Assembly: GCA_964650975.1 (NCBI GenBank) | Contig: CAZYWA010000196.1 | Coordinates: 1-13,113 of the forward strand | Reading direction: 5' to 3' | Length of the DNA stretch: 13,113 nucleotides | From: CAZYWA01 sp964650975 [NCBI: uncultured bacterium] | GTDB taxonomy: Bacteria > JADJOY01 | Shown here: positions 1 through 6,024 of the stretch, piece after piece | How positions within the stretch are numbered: position 1 is the stretch's first letter | Layout: every line of letters begins with the position of its first letter | Made by a program: the position numbers and the translations under genes | The notes under the pieces: generated by a model | The model's database searches: none | Told to the model about the DNA's origin: nothing | Seen by the model: the letters and a program-made list of their open reading frames with translations, nothing else

Positions 1-555
1 CCCAAGGGCGACATCTCGATGGACCTCGAGACGCTCGACCTCAACATCGAGGTGAAGCCGGACGCCGTCGCGGCGTTCATCCTCCAGCCGTACAAGGGCA
101 CGGACGTCTACGACACCGCGAAGGAAGCGGGGATGATCCCGGCCACCGAGGAGCAGTTCGACTACGAGGAGGACTGGGCGTCGTCCGGGAACATGAACGT
201 CTGGAAGAACGTCTGGCACAACCCGCAGCTGGTCTACGCGGACGAGATGACCAAGCGCCAGGTCGTGAACCTGAGGAACCTGTTCGGGGTCGCCGTGGAA
301 TTCCCCATCCTGCGCCCGATCATCCCCTTCCTCATCAAGCTTCCGCTCGGCCAGGTCTACGGCCTGATCCACTCCTTCTGGTGGAAGTACACGTGGGCCA
401 CGCGGATCATCCCGATGGATCTCGGGGATATCTGGAAGCGCCTCAACATGACGGACCGGGTGCTCGACCACCTGCGGGGCCGCGGTAAGGCGGAGAAGCG
501 GCACAAGGTCCCGGCTCCGGCTCAGAAAGAGGAGATGCTTCCGGCCGCGGCCTGA
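1..555 (+). CDS. B12-binding-type radical SAM protein, C-terminal part (5' end outside window)
   Basis: The reading frame is open from base 1 and ends at TGA 553-555, so only the last 184 residues are present. The segment around residues 24-42, with AAFILQPYKGTDVYDTAKEAG, is the stretch that in B12-binding radical SAM proteins (BchE-like and related) closes the radical SAM barrel; relatives show a similar QPYPGT-x-hydrophobic-Y/D pattern. The B12-binding domain and the CxxxCxxC cluster motif would lie upstream and cannot be checked. The rest is a helical C-terminal extension, with a hydrophobic stretch around residues 100-125 and a basic, Ala/Pro-rich tail. Such enzymes use a 4Fe-4S cluster, S-adenosylmethionine and often cobalamin for methylations or rearrangements, several of them in lipid or tetrapyrrole metabolism. 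The substrate cannot be told from this part. The first internal ATG (base 19) is not taken as the start because the conserved frame extends upstream of it. Confidence 0.75.
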   Translation, partial: PKGDISMDLETLDLNIEVKPDAVAAFILQPYKGTDVYDTAKEAGMIPATEEQFDYEEDWASSGNMNVWKNVWHNPQLVYADEMTKRQVVNLRNLFGVAVEFPILRPIIPFLIKLPLGQVYGLIHSFWWKYTWATRIIPMDLGDIWKRLNMTDRVLDHLRGRGKAEKRHKVPAPAQKEEMLPAAA

Positions 556-607
556 CGCGTCGTTGTTTGGAGTCCGTCGGCGGTAGTGGAGCGCCGGACG
601 GATCGAG

Positions 608-648
608 AGCCCCGGGCGGAGCCTAGAACCAAGGCTTTTCCCGGGGCT
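608..648. terminator. Long interrupted hairpin between convergent genes, probable bidirectional terminator
   Basis: The outer arms AGCCCCGGG (608-616) and CCCGGGGCT (640-648) are perfect complements. Inside them, AGCCT (620-624) pairs with AGGCT (632-636) around a 7-base loop, leaving a 3x3 internal loop (617-619/637-639). The structure lies 53 bases after the stop of the radical SAM gene and overlaps the last codons and stop of the minus-strand membrane protein gene, as expected for a shared terminator. There is a TTTT at 636-639 after the inner stem on the plus strand but no long T run after the outer stem. A weaker bulged stem (572-575 + 579-582 with 592-599) sits just before it. Confidence 0.5.
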
Positions 649-1057
649 TCTTCCGTTCGCCGAGTGGCGCGGCGAGGTGGCTGCCGGTGCTGCGGCCCAC
701 CAGGAAGAAGGACGCGACGAAAACCGCCGACACGGCGACCGCACCGGCGGCCGCAAGCAGTCCTCTTTCCGAAGCGACCAACGCTGGCACGGCCACGAAG
801 CCGACGAGCGCCACCGCCCAGGTGAGGCGTCGCTGCCGGCGGGAGCGCTGGTCGGGTAGTGCCGAGGGCACGTCGTTCTGAAACGGCGCGACCCGGGCCA
901 TCTCGCTCTGGGCGATGAGCCCGAACGCGGCGACCAGCAGCACGCTCACGGCGATCACTGCCGAGAGCGCGAGAACCCACCAGCCCGACACGAACCAGCC
1001 GAGCAGCACCGCGCAGCCGACCAGCAGACCGACGACGAGCTTGCTCGTGCGCCTCAT
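623..1057 (-). CDS. Small four-helix integral membrane protein, unknown function
   Basis: This 144-residue protein has four hydrophobic stretches, at about residues 7-22, 26-48, 79-94 and 100-121. A polar, arginine-rich linker (residues 49-78, with RSRRQRR at 71-77) separates two helical hairpins, and the tail is basic (ERKKPREKPWF). By the positive-inside rule the linker and both ends would be cytoplasmic. I recognise no family. The start ATG (1055-1057) has no strong Shine-Dalgarno sequence, so the start is uncertain, although the first helix begins soon after it. It lies 63 bases downstream of the ferredoxin gene on the same strand and may be co-transcribed with it. Overlapping frames in this interval give arginine-rich, non-hydrophobic products and are unlikely to be coding. 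Confidence 0.6.
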   Translation of the reverse strand: MRRTSKLVVGLLVGCAVLLGWFVSGWWVLALSAVIAVSVLLVAAFGLIAQSEMARVAPFQNDVPSALPDQRSRRQRRLTWAVALVGFVAVPALVASERGLLAAAGAVAVSAVFVASFFLVGRSTGSHLAAPLGERKKPREKPWF

Positions 1058-1120
1058 GAGCTTGGCGCTTCGACCTCGCTGGGCTGGTGCGGCGGCCGAA
1101 CCGCCGAGCGGGACGGCTGC

Positions 1121-1354
1121 TTAGCCGTCACCGGCCTCGTCGGCCGGCGGCCAGATCTGCTTCCCGTCGTCGTCGAAGCACTGAATCGCGCGGACGGGAC
1201 ATGCCTTGGCGGCGTTGAGGACCTTGTCGGGCGGATCACCATCCTGCTGGATCACGATGCTGATGTAGTCCGAGTCGAGTCCCAAGGTCTTGGGAGCTTC
1301 ATCGACGCAGTATGCTATGCTCATACACGCGCCGCGGTTGACCACGAGTTTCAT
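1121..1354 (-). CDS. Single-cluster ferredoxin, probably [3Fe-4S] type
   Basis: This is a 77-residue soluble electron carrier. Cluster ligands are visible as C10-x5-C16 (CMSIAYC) followed by C52-P53 in AAKACPVRAI, the pattern of small bacterial ferredoxins that serve cytochromes P450 and other oxygenases. The position that holds the extra cysteine in 4Fe-4S relatives is Ile13, so a [3Fe-4S] cluster is more likely. The APKTLGLD segment after C16 is also typical. The start is MKLVVNRGAC: AGGAA lies 7 bases before this ATG (1352-1354), while the frame open further upstream encodes an arginine/cysteine-rich stretch unlike the family. C59 is an additional, probably non-ligand cysteine. The C-terminus is short and acidic. 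No reductase or P450 is present in the window. The nearest possible partners are the desaturase at 1820 and the radical SAM protein, but both pairings are inference. Confidence 0.85.
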   Translation of the reverse strand: MKLVVNRGACMSIAYCVDEAPKTLGLDSDYISIVIQQDGDPPDKVLNAAKACPVRAIQCFDDDGKQIWPPADEAGDG

Positions 1355-1410
1355 GAGAGGATTCCTGTTCGGCAGGCGAGACCAACAGCGTCCGAGTTGG
1401 CAGCGCGAAC

Positions 1411-1416
1411 ATTGTA
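1411..1416 (-). promoter_or_regulatory. Candidate -10 element for the ferredoxin gene
   Basis: Read on the minus strand this is TACAAT, one base from the TATAAT consensus, in a locally AT-richer patch of otherwise GC-rich DNA. It would place transcription start about 50 bases before the ferredoxin ATG. No convincing -35 hexamer is visible at normal spacing, so this is tentative. Confidence 0.3.
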
Positions 1417-1504
1417 CGCTATCAGAAGCGAATCCGCGTCGCAATCTCTCGGGTCCTGCGCCGTTCTTCCGAGCGTTCGGCCCCCCAACATCAGGTAGGT
1501 TCCG

Positions 1505-1603
1505 ATGGACTCTGAAGTCGATCTCGTCGGGTGCTTGGTCAAGGGACTCGGTGCACTCTTGGTGATCGGGCTGGTCGTGGCCGTGTGGAAGGGATGCGGC
1601 TGA
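1505..1603 (+). CDS. Candidate 32-residue single-span membrane peptide
   Basis: ATG 1505-1507 is preceded by AGGTAGG (1493-1499) at a spacing of 5 bases, a good ribosome binding site, and the frame closes at TGA 1601-1603. The predicted peptide starts MDSEVDLVGCLVKG, has a hydrophobic stretch at residues 15-28 (LGALLVIGLVVAVW) and ends KGCG. An acidic N-terminus and a lysine after the span match common small membrane proteins. Two cysteines (C10, C31) lie on opposite sides of the span. It occupies the gap between the divergent ferredoxin and the desaturase. No family is recognised. The site-plus-topology combination is suggestive, but a frame this short could arise by chance. Confidence 0.4.
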   Translation: MDSEVDLVGCLVKGLGALLVIGLVVAVWKGCG

Positions 1604-1647
1604 CGGCGATGACCCGCGTCATTCTCCACGACGTCTGAACGCACGCT

Positions 1648-1669
1648 GCCAACGGCAGAAACCGTTGGC
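1648..1669. other. Perfect 8-bp inverted repeat (hairpin) upstream of the desaturase gene
   Basis: GCCAACGG (1648-1655) and CCGTTGGC (1662-1669) are exact complements around the 6-base loop CAGAAA. It lies 44 bases after the stop of the candidate small peptide. No T run follows on either strand, so it could be a factor-dependent terminator, an attenuator-like leader element or a protein-binding palindrome. A smaller hairpin, ATGAC-CCGC-GTCAT, sits at 1609-1622. Confidence 0.45.
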
Positions 1670-1714
1670 GACGGCCCAAGCTCCGCCCTCCACGGCGCGA
1701 TCGCGCGGTTGGGA

Positions 1715-1736
1715 CGGTCGCGCGCCCGCGCGACCG
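1715..1736. other. Perfect 10-bp inverted repeat in the desaturase leader
   Basis: CGGTCGCGCG (1715-1724) is followed, after two bases, by its exact complement CGCGCGACCG (1727-1736). In RNA this would form a very stable stem. It is about 85 bases before the desaturase start, just after the 12-bp palindrome GCGCGATCGCGC (1695-1706). The remaining gap 1604-1819 holds no gene I can support. Confidence 0.4.
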
Positions 1737-1819
1737 CGTCTCGGGCGCCTCGAGCCGGTGCCGCCCCGGCTCCACGCTGGGTCTCGCGCTCACCATGCAG
1801 CTCCGGAGCTTCGAATCCG

Positions 1820-3067
1820 ATGACCGTTACCCCTACGACCACCCATCCCGGGATCGACCGCATCCGGCGCGTCGACCAGGCCGCGTTCGCCCGGGATCTG
1901 GCGGAGCTGAAGGCCGAGATCGACGCCACCTCGGGAGAGGCCGACGTCGCGCATCTCCGCAAGATGATGCGCTGGAGCCGTGCCGCTTCACTGGCCGGCT
2001 TCGCGACCGCTTGGATCGCGCCCAATCCGATCTCGGCGATCGCTCTCGGGCTCGCGAGCTTCACGCGCTGGACCATCGTCGGCCACCACGTCTGTCACGG
2101 TGCGTACGACCGGATCGACGGCGCGCCTTCGCACTTCGACAGCCGGCGCTTCGGGCGCGGGTGGCGACGCTTCATCGATTGGTTCGATTGGTTCCTGCCC
2201 GAGGCCTGGCACCAGGAGCACGATCTCGATCACCACTACAACCTGGGCGAGGCGGCCGACCCCGACTCGGTGGAGCTCAACACCAAGTGGCTCCACGACG
2301 AACGCATTCCGCTCGTGCTGCGCTACTTGCTCGTGGTCCCGCTCGCCCTCACGTGGCGGTTCACGTACTACGCAGCCACCACCATCGACGCGCTGCACAC
2401 GGCGCGCGAGCGCCGCGCCCGTCCCGGAGACGCCGCGCCGGCAACGCTGCTCCGTCGCGAGGTCTGGTTGCCGTGGTATCCGCGCGGCCGCGATCTGATC
2501 CTCAAGAGCTGGTTGCTCTACGGCGTCGGCCGATTCCTGCTGCTGCCGGCGCTGGTCTACGGGGTCAGTCCGTGGGCGGCCCTCTCGCTGGCGATCAACC
2601 TGATCTTGGGCGAGCTCTACGCGAATCTTCACAGCTTCGTGGTCATCGTGAGCAACCACGCCGGCGGCGATCTCTACTCGTTCGGTAAGCCCGCCACCAC
2701 CAAGGCCGAGTTCCAGCTTCGTCAGGCGGTGGCTTCCGTGAACTTCCGCACGGGCGGCGACCTGAACGATTTCCTGCATGGGTTCCTCAACTACCAGATC
2801 GAGCATCATCTGTGGCCGAGCTGGACGCCGCGCCGATATCAACGGGCACAGCCGCACGTGAAGGAGATCTGCGCGCGTCACGGCGTGCCCTACGTCCAGC
2901 AGCCGGTGTGGAGCCGTTTCCAGCGCTTGATCGCCGTCATCGTGGGTGTGGAGACCGCGACGCCGGTGGACACGCGCGCGAGCGAGCCGTCGCCAGCTCG
3001 CGCGCCCCGCGGTTTCGCCCAGGTGCCGATCCGCGTGGGGCTGCGCGGCGCGATGCACGGTCTTTGA
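1820..3067 (+). CDS. Membrane fatty acid desaturase
   Basis: This 415-residue di-iron enzyme of the membrane fatty acid desaturase family would insert a double bond into an acyl chain, using O2 and electrons from a ferredoxin or cytochrome partner. All three histidine boxes are visible: HHVCH at 89-93, HQEHDLDHH at 131-139 and QIEHH at 326-330 (QIEHHLWP). QxxHH is typical of linoleoyl-CoA/front-end type desaturases. H271 (NLHSF) and H280 (VSNH) are possible additional ligands. Hydrophobic segments lie at about 57-81, 164-185 and 226-263. There is no N-terminal cytochrome b5 domain, so the electron donor is separate. The last 40 residues are Pro/Ala/Arg-rich and probably disordered. ATG 1820 was chosen because GGAG lies 11 bases before it and because the upstream in-frame stretch from 1709 is arginine-rich and unlike the family. 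Substrate and regiospecificity cannot be read from sequence. Confidence 0.88.
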   Translation: MTVTPTTTHPGIDRIRRVDQAAFARDLAELKAEIDATSGEADVAHLRKMMRWSRAASLAGFATAWIAPNPISAIALGLASFTRWTIVGHHVCHGAYDRIDGAPSHFDSRRFGRGWRRFIDWFDWFLPEAWHQEHDLDHHYNLGEAADPDSVELNTKWLHDERIPLVLRYLLVVPLALTWRFTYYAATTIDALHTARERRARPGDAAPATLLRREVWLPWYPRGRDLILKSWLLYGVGRFLLLPALVYGVSPWAALSLAINLILGELYANLHSFVVIVSNHAGGDLYSFGKPATTKAEFQLRQAVASVNFRTGGDLNDFLHGFLNYQIEHHLWPSWTPRRYQRAQPHVKEICARHGVPYVQQPVWSRFQRLIAVIVGVETATPVDTRASEPSPARAPRGFAQVPIRVGLRGAMHGL

Positions 3068-3159
3068 CTGCGCGGTGCGCCCACGTGTTGAATGACCTCT
3101 CGACCTCGCGCGTCCACGCCGCGGGTCGGATGCGACACCCACTCGCACAGGAGCGTTCC

Positions 3160-4488
3160 ATGACCCTCGTCCTTCGGCGCTCGCTGGCGATCTCGCTGTC
3201 CGCTCTGCTCCTCGCCGCCGTCGGCTGTGTTCAAGTGACCAGCGCCACTCCGCGCGACGCATGCCCGGGGGAGCAGGTGGTCATCAGCGGCTCGGGCTTC
3301 GGCACCACTCAGGGCGCGAGCAGCGTGACCTTCGGCACCGTCGCCGCCTCCAGCATCGCGAGCTGGTCGGACACGTCGATCCAGGTCGCCGTTCCGTCGG
3401 GAGTCGCGGGACTCGTGAACCTGGTCGTCCACGCGCCGAGCGGCGCCTCGACACCGCTCTCCTTCCGGGCGATCGAGTGCCCGGCCGCGGGCGCCGTCGG
3501 CGATCCGCGGTTGGCGCTCGGCCCGAGCGGCGAGCCTCACGTGGTCGTGAGCCAGAGCGGCTCGCTCGTCTATCTCACGAAGACGGCGGGTGCGTGGACG
3601 GCGCCCGAGACGGTGGACGTGCTCGGCCAGGACTACGACCTGGCGGTCACCCCCGACGGTCGTCCGAACGTCGTGTATTCGGAGGGGCCTTCGAATGCGA
3701 GCAACCAGCCCGGCGTCCACCGCTGGCGCGACGCGAGCGGCTGGTCGTCGGCGATCCCCGCGTGCAACGACGACGCCAACTTCCCGCTCTTCGGCGAATG
3801 CGTCGGCATTCACCTGGTGTCCCCCGGCGACGGCTCGCTCGTCGTGTTCAGCAGGAGCGGCGACCGCTACGGCAGCACCTGGGTCGTGATGCGTCGCTTC
3901 GACGGTACCAGCTGGGGCGGGGCCGCGACTGTCGACTACGGAAGCGTCGGGTCGGCGTACATCCAGGACGATCGCGCGGCGGCCGGGTTCGGGACCTGGC
4001 ACGTGACCGTGCACCGGAACGAGTTCGTGTTCCCGTCGACCACCAACTACCGCATCACGAAGGTCGATCCGGACGGCACCGACACGCTGGCGCTCTCGGC
4101 GAACAGCGATCCCTATTCGACGCCGTCCCTCGCCGCGTCGTTCGGCCGCTTGCACTTCGTGTGGCGCGAAGGCGGGAACCTCGTCCATCGCTGGCGCGAC
4201 ATGAGCTCGGGCACGTACAGCGCGCCGCTCACGATCGCGGCGGTGAGCGGATCGCCGGCACCGGTCGTCGCCGCCGATCCGGCCGGCAACGACGGAGCCT
4301 TCGCGGCCTGGATCGAGAACGGGCAGCTCGAGGGTTCCGTCTTCGACGCGAGCACCTCGACCTGGAGCGCGAAGGCCGTGGTCGCGTCGAACGCGGCGAG
4401 CGGTCTCGTCGCGGAGGCGCTCTCCGGCGTGACGCACCTCGCATGGAAGGGCAGCGCCGGGGATCTTCGGTACACGACTCTGCCGTGA
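3160..4488 (+). CDS. Lipoprotein with IPT/TIG domain and about seven propeller-like repeats
   Basis: This 442-residue protein has an ATG preceded by AGGAG at a spacing of 6 bases. A signal peptide ends in the lipobox AAVGC, with lipidation expected at Cys23. Residues about 32-102 look like an IPT/TIG immunoglobulin-like domain (GEQVVISGSGFG, then VTFGT and a hydrophobic-rich end). Residues about 115-442 hold roughly seven repeats of about 40 residues, each with a G-x-hydrophobic run such as GEPHVVVS, GRPNVVYS, GSLVVFS, GTWHVTVH, GRLHFVW, GAFAAW and GVTHLAW, and most with a W/Y-S/G turn (AWTAPETV, GWSSAI, SWGGAATV, TYSAPLTI, TWSAKAVV). That count and spacing suggest a seven-bladed beta-propeller. 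No catalytic motif is visible, so binding or scaffolding at the cell surface or in the periplasm is the reasonable guess. It lies 92 bases after the desaturase on the same strand but has its own strong ribosome site. Confidence 0.75.
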   Translation: MTLVLRRSLAISLSALLLAAVGCVQVTSATPRDACPGEQVVISGSGFGTTQGASSVTFGTVAASSIASWSDTSIQVAVPSGVAGLVNLVVHAPSGASTPLSFRAIECPAAGAVGDPRLALGPSGEPHVVVSQSGSLVYLTKTAGAWTAPETVDVLGQDYDLAVTPDGRPNVVYSEGPSNASNQPGVHRWRDASGWSSAIPACNDDANFPLFGECVGIHLVSPGDGSLVVFSRSGDRYGSTWVVMRRFDGTSWGGAATVDYGSVGSAYIQDDRAAAGFGTWHVTVHRNEFVFPSTTNYRITKVDPDGTDTLALSANSDPYSTPSLAASFGRLHFVWREGGNLVHRWRDMSSGTYSAPLTIAAVSGSPAPVVAADPAGNDGAFAAWIENGQLEGSVFDASTSTWSAKAVVASNAASGLVAEALSGVTHLAWKGSAGDLRYTTLP

Positions 4489-4600
4489 ATCAAACGCGCG
4501 CCGGCGGCCGCGGGTGATGCCGTTCGGCCAGTCCGGGGGCGCGATACGCCAATCGGAAACGTTTCGGCCATCGAAGCGGCAGGCTCCAGTTTCTGGGACA

Positions 4601-4626
4601 CGGTGAAGTAGAGCTTCGTTTCACCG
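4601..4626 (-). terminator. Possible terminator hairpin at the end of the Ig-like lipoprotein gene
   Basis: CGGTGAA (4601-4607) and TTCACCG (4620-4626) are exact complements around a 12-base loop, and the stem overlaps the stop codon of the minus-strand gene (4621-4623). It sits in the 132-base gap between convergent lipoprotein genes, where a terminator is expected. No T run follows. The same gap also holds GAAACGTTTC (4556-4565) and GCCGTTCGGC (4519-4528), both perfect short palindromes. Confidence 0.3.
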
Positions 4627-5112
4627 GACGAACTCGACCTGCACGGCCGCGCCGATGTCCAGCGAAGCTGGAGCCGCGACGCGAATGTAGGTCTTCGCGG
4701 GAGTAAAACCTGCCCGGAAGACGCACTCGGCGACCCCACGGGCGTCGGTGCTCGCCACGCAGTGCTTCGGAAACAGATCGGTGGGATCGTCCGGGTCGGT
4801 CGTTACCCACGTCACATCGCCCAGATCCGCCTCGAAGAGCATGGGCGCATCCACGATCGCGCTTCCACGCGCGTCGGAGAGCACGGCGGTGGCGGTCGTG
4901 AGTGCGGATCCATCGGCAGGAATGATGGCGCGATCCGTGGCAAGCGTTACTCCGCCGACGGCTGGCGGAGTCAGCTCCGTGGGCGGCGGGGCGTTGTCGC
5001 CTCGGTCACCATCGACGTTCGATCCACAACCGGGCACCAGCAGGAGGAAGACGCTCGCCAGTGCCAGGGGCCTCGCGAGGGAACGCGGTCCGAAAACCAT
5101 TGTTCTTCTCAT
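4621..5112 (-). CDS. Small lipoprotein with a bacterial Ig-like (Big_1-type) domain
   Basis: This 163-residue protein has a signal peptide ending in the lipobox VPGC (lipidated Cys29), then a short acidic/proline linker (residues 30-50). One Ig-like domain follows, at about 54-163. The pattern TLATDRAIIPADGSALTTAT, then VLSDARGSAIVDAP and STDARGVAECVF, matches the invasin/intimin-type Big_1 fold, where the TDARG-x-A turn precedes the last strands. Cys118 and Cys130 could form a disulfide. A single Ig domain on a lipid anchor suggests an envelope accessory or structural role, with no enzymatic function implied. The start is ambiguous between ATG 5110-5112 and ATG 5098-5100; the longer form is given. 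The start region lies inside a degenerate 11-base repeat. The gene converges on the propeller lipoprotein. Confidence 0.75.
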   Translation of the reverse strand: MRRTMVFGPRSLARPLALASVFLLLVPGCGSNVDGDRGDNAPPPTELTPPAVGGVTLATDRAIIPADGSALTTATAVLSDARGSAIVDAPMLFEADLGDVTWVTTDPDDPTDLFPKHCVASTDARGVAECVFRAGFTPAKTYIRVAAPASLDIGAAVQVEFVR

Positions 5113-5145
5113 CTGCCTCTCGTCTGCCTCTCATCTTCTTCTCGC
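5102..5145. repeat. Degenerate 11-base tandem repeat over the start of the Ig-like lipoprotein gene
   Basis: Four consecutive 11-base units are visible on the plus strand: GTTCTTCTCAT, CTGCCTCTCGT, CTGCCTCTCAT and CTTCTTCTCGC. The two middle units differ at one base. On the minus strand they are purine-rich (ATGAGAGGCAG type) and contain both the start codon and the GAGAGG ribosome-site-like sequence, so the unit is repeated together with the translation signals. Confidence 0.6.
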
Positions 5146-5381
5146 CACGCTCATTCGGTTGACCATGACCATGGCCACTTCAAACGACGTGCCGAGCAGA
5201 CTGCAGCGAACGGACCCCGACAGTGGGCCGCGACTCGCTCTCAGGCCGCTTCCTCCAGGACTCGCTGCAACGTCGGCAACAGCCTTCTACAAAAGCCTTC
5301 TACAAACGACGCCGCGGCCCCCTGTGCTGGACCGATCACTTGAAGAAGTAGGTGTATTCGCGCGATGCCGGCGCGCTGCTT
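5146..5381. other. Intergenic stretch with a 13-base tandem duplication
   Basis: I see no supportable gene here. The clearest feature is an exact tandem duplication of AGCCTTCTACAAA at 5281-5293 and 5294-5306. Open frames that cross this stretch are arginine- and serine-rich and lack ribosome sites or recognisable domains. Confidence 0.5.
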
Positions 5382-5786
5382 TCAGCGTGCCGGGGTTCCG
5401 GGCAGCGCCATCGCTCCGGAACTGCCGCTCGAACCCGAGCTCGGTGGAGTGCCGTGTGGCACCGACGGCGGATTGACTGGCGGAGCCGACGGAGGAAGTA
5501 ACGGCGGAACGCTCGGCGGAGCCACCTGTGGAACCGTCGGCACGGTGGGCGGCGCGACGATCGGCGGTTGCACCGGCGGAACGCTGGGAGGAACGACGAC
5601 GGGTGGCGGATCCCCGGGGGCTGGCACGGACGGAGGAAGCGTCGACGACGGTGGATCCGCGGTCGGCACCGCAGGGTCCGCTCCGCTCGAGGGGACCTCG
5701 GCCCCGGCCGGTCGAGCCGCGCAGGTGAGCCACGCGCAGGCAAGCATGCACAGTGACACGGCCGTCCATGAGCGTTGGCGTTTCAT
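5382..5786 (-). CDS. Secreted proline-rich protein
   Basis: This 134-residue protein has ATG 5784-5786 preceded by GGGGAGG at a spacing of 7 bases, the strongest ribosome site in the window. A basic start (MKRQR), a hydrophobic core (residues 8-21) and AGA at 27-29 form a signal peptide likely cut near residue 29. Residues 30-115 are about 40 percent proline, with four PPSVP copies (51-55, 66-70, 90-94, 106-110) separated by PPVVV, PPIVAPP and PPLLPP segments, then a GSSGSSG linker and a short tail. Such a sequence should form an extended polyproline rod, perhaps a spacer through the periplasm or peptidoglycan. No globular domain is present. The opposite strand has a glycine-rich open frame, but only this strand combines a ribosome site with a signal peptide. 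Confidence 0.6.
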   Translation of the reverse strand: MKRQRSWTAVSLCMLACAWLTCAARPAGAEVPSSGADPAVPTADPPSSTLPPSVPAPGDPPPVVVPPSVPPVQPPIVAPPTVPTVPQVAPPSVPPLLPPSAPPVNPPSVPHGTPPSSGSSGSSGAMALPGTPAR

Positions 5787-6024
5787 GACGAAACCTCCCC
5801 TCGGATCACGCCAGACGACGGCGAGCCTGGATATCTTCCGGCTCGGGTACGCCGACCCCCAGGCGTCGCGCTGGCGCTGGCCAAGTGGCAACGACGTCGA
5901 GCGCGCGAGTCACAAGGTAACCAAGGAGCAAAGGATTCCGTCCTGCCTCGATGCGGCCGATGGTGCGAACGCGCCACCGAGATCCTCTCCGGCGGGAAGC
6001 GGGCCGCTTCCGAAAGGATGAATC

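Noticed and set aside
1355-1444. Upstream extension of the ferredoxin frame
   Set aside because: The extra 30 residues are Cys/Arg-rich and unlike the family, and include the candidate -10 element; the AGGAA-preceded ATG at 1354 is better.
1695-1706. Palindrome GCGCGATCGCGC as a phage or integrase attachment site
   Set aside because: No integrase, tRNA or duplicated copy is nearby; such palindromes are common in GC-rich DNA.
1709-1819. In-frame N-terminal extension of the desaturase
   Set aside because: It encodes an Arg/Ala/Pro-rich stretch unlike the family, overlaps the 10-bp inverted repeat and lacks a ribosome site; ATG 1820 fits better.
1988-3262. Long minus-strand open frame (424 codons) opposite the desaturase
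   Set aside because: The product is Arg/Glu/Val-rich without domains, typical of the antisense of a high-GC gene whose plus strand has clear histidine boxes.
2890-4437. Long minus-strand open frame (515 codons) opposite the propeller lipoprotein
   Set aside because: The composition is Arg/Ala/Asp-rich with no signal peptide or domain; the plus strand has a ribosome site, lipobox and repeats.
5365-5786. Repeated motifs as a possible CRISPR or satellite array
   Set aside because: The periodicity comes from proline codons of a coding sequence; there are no regular spacers or conserved repeat units.
5365-6021. Glycine-rich plus-strand frame opposite the proline-rich protein
   Set aside because: It is the antisense of proline codons (CCN to GGN), has no signal peptide or good ribosome site, and overlaps the strong minus-strand start region.
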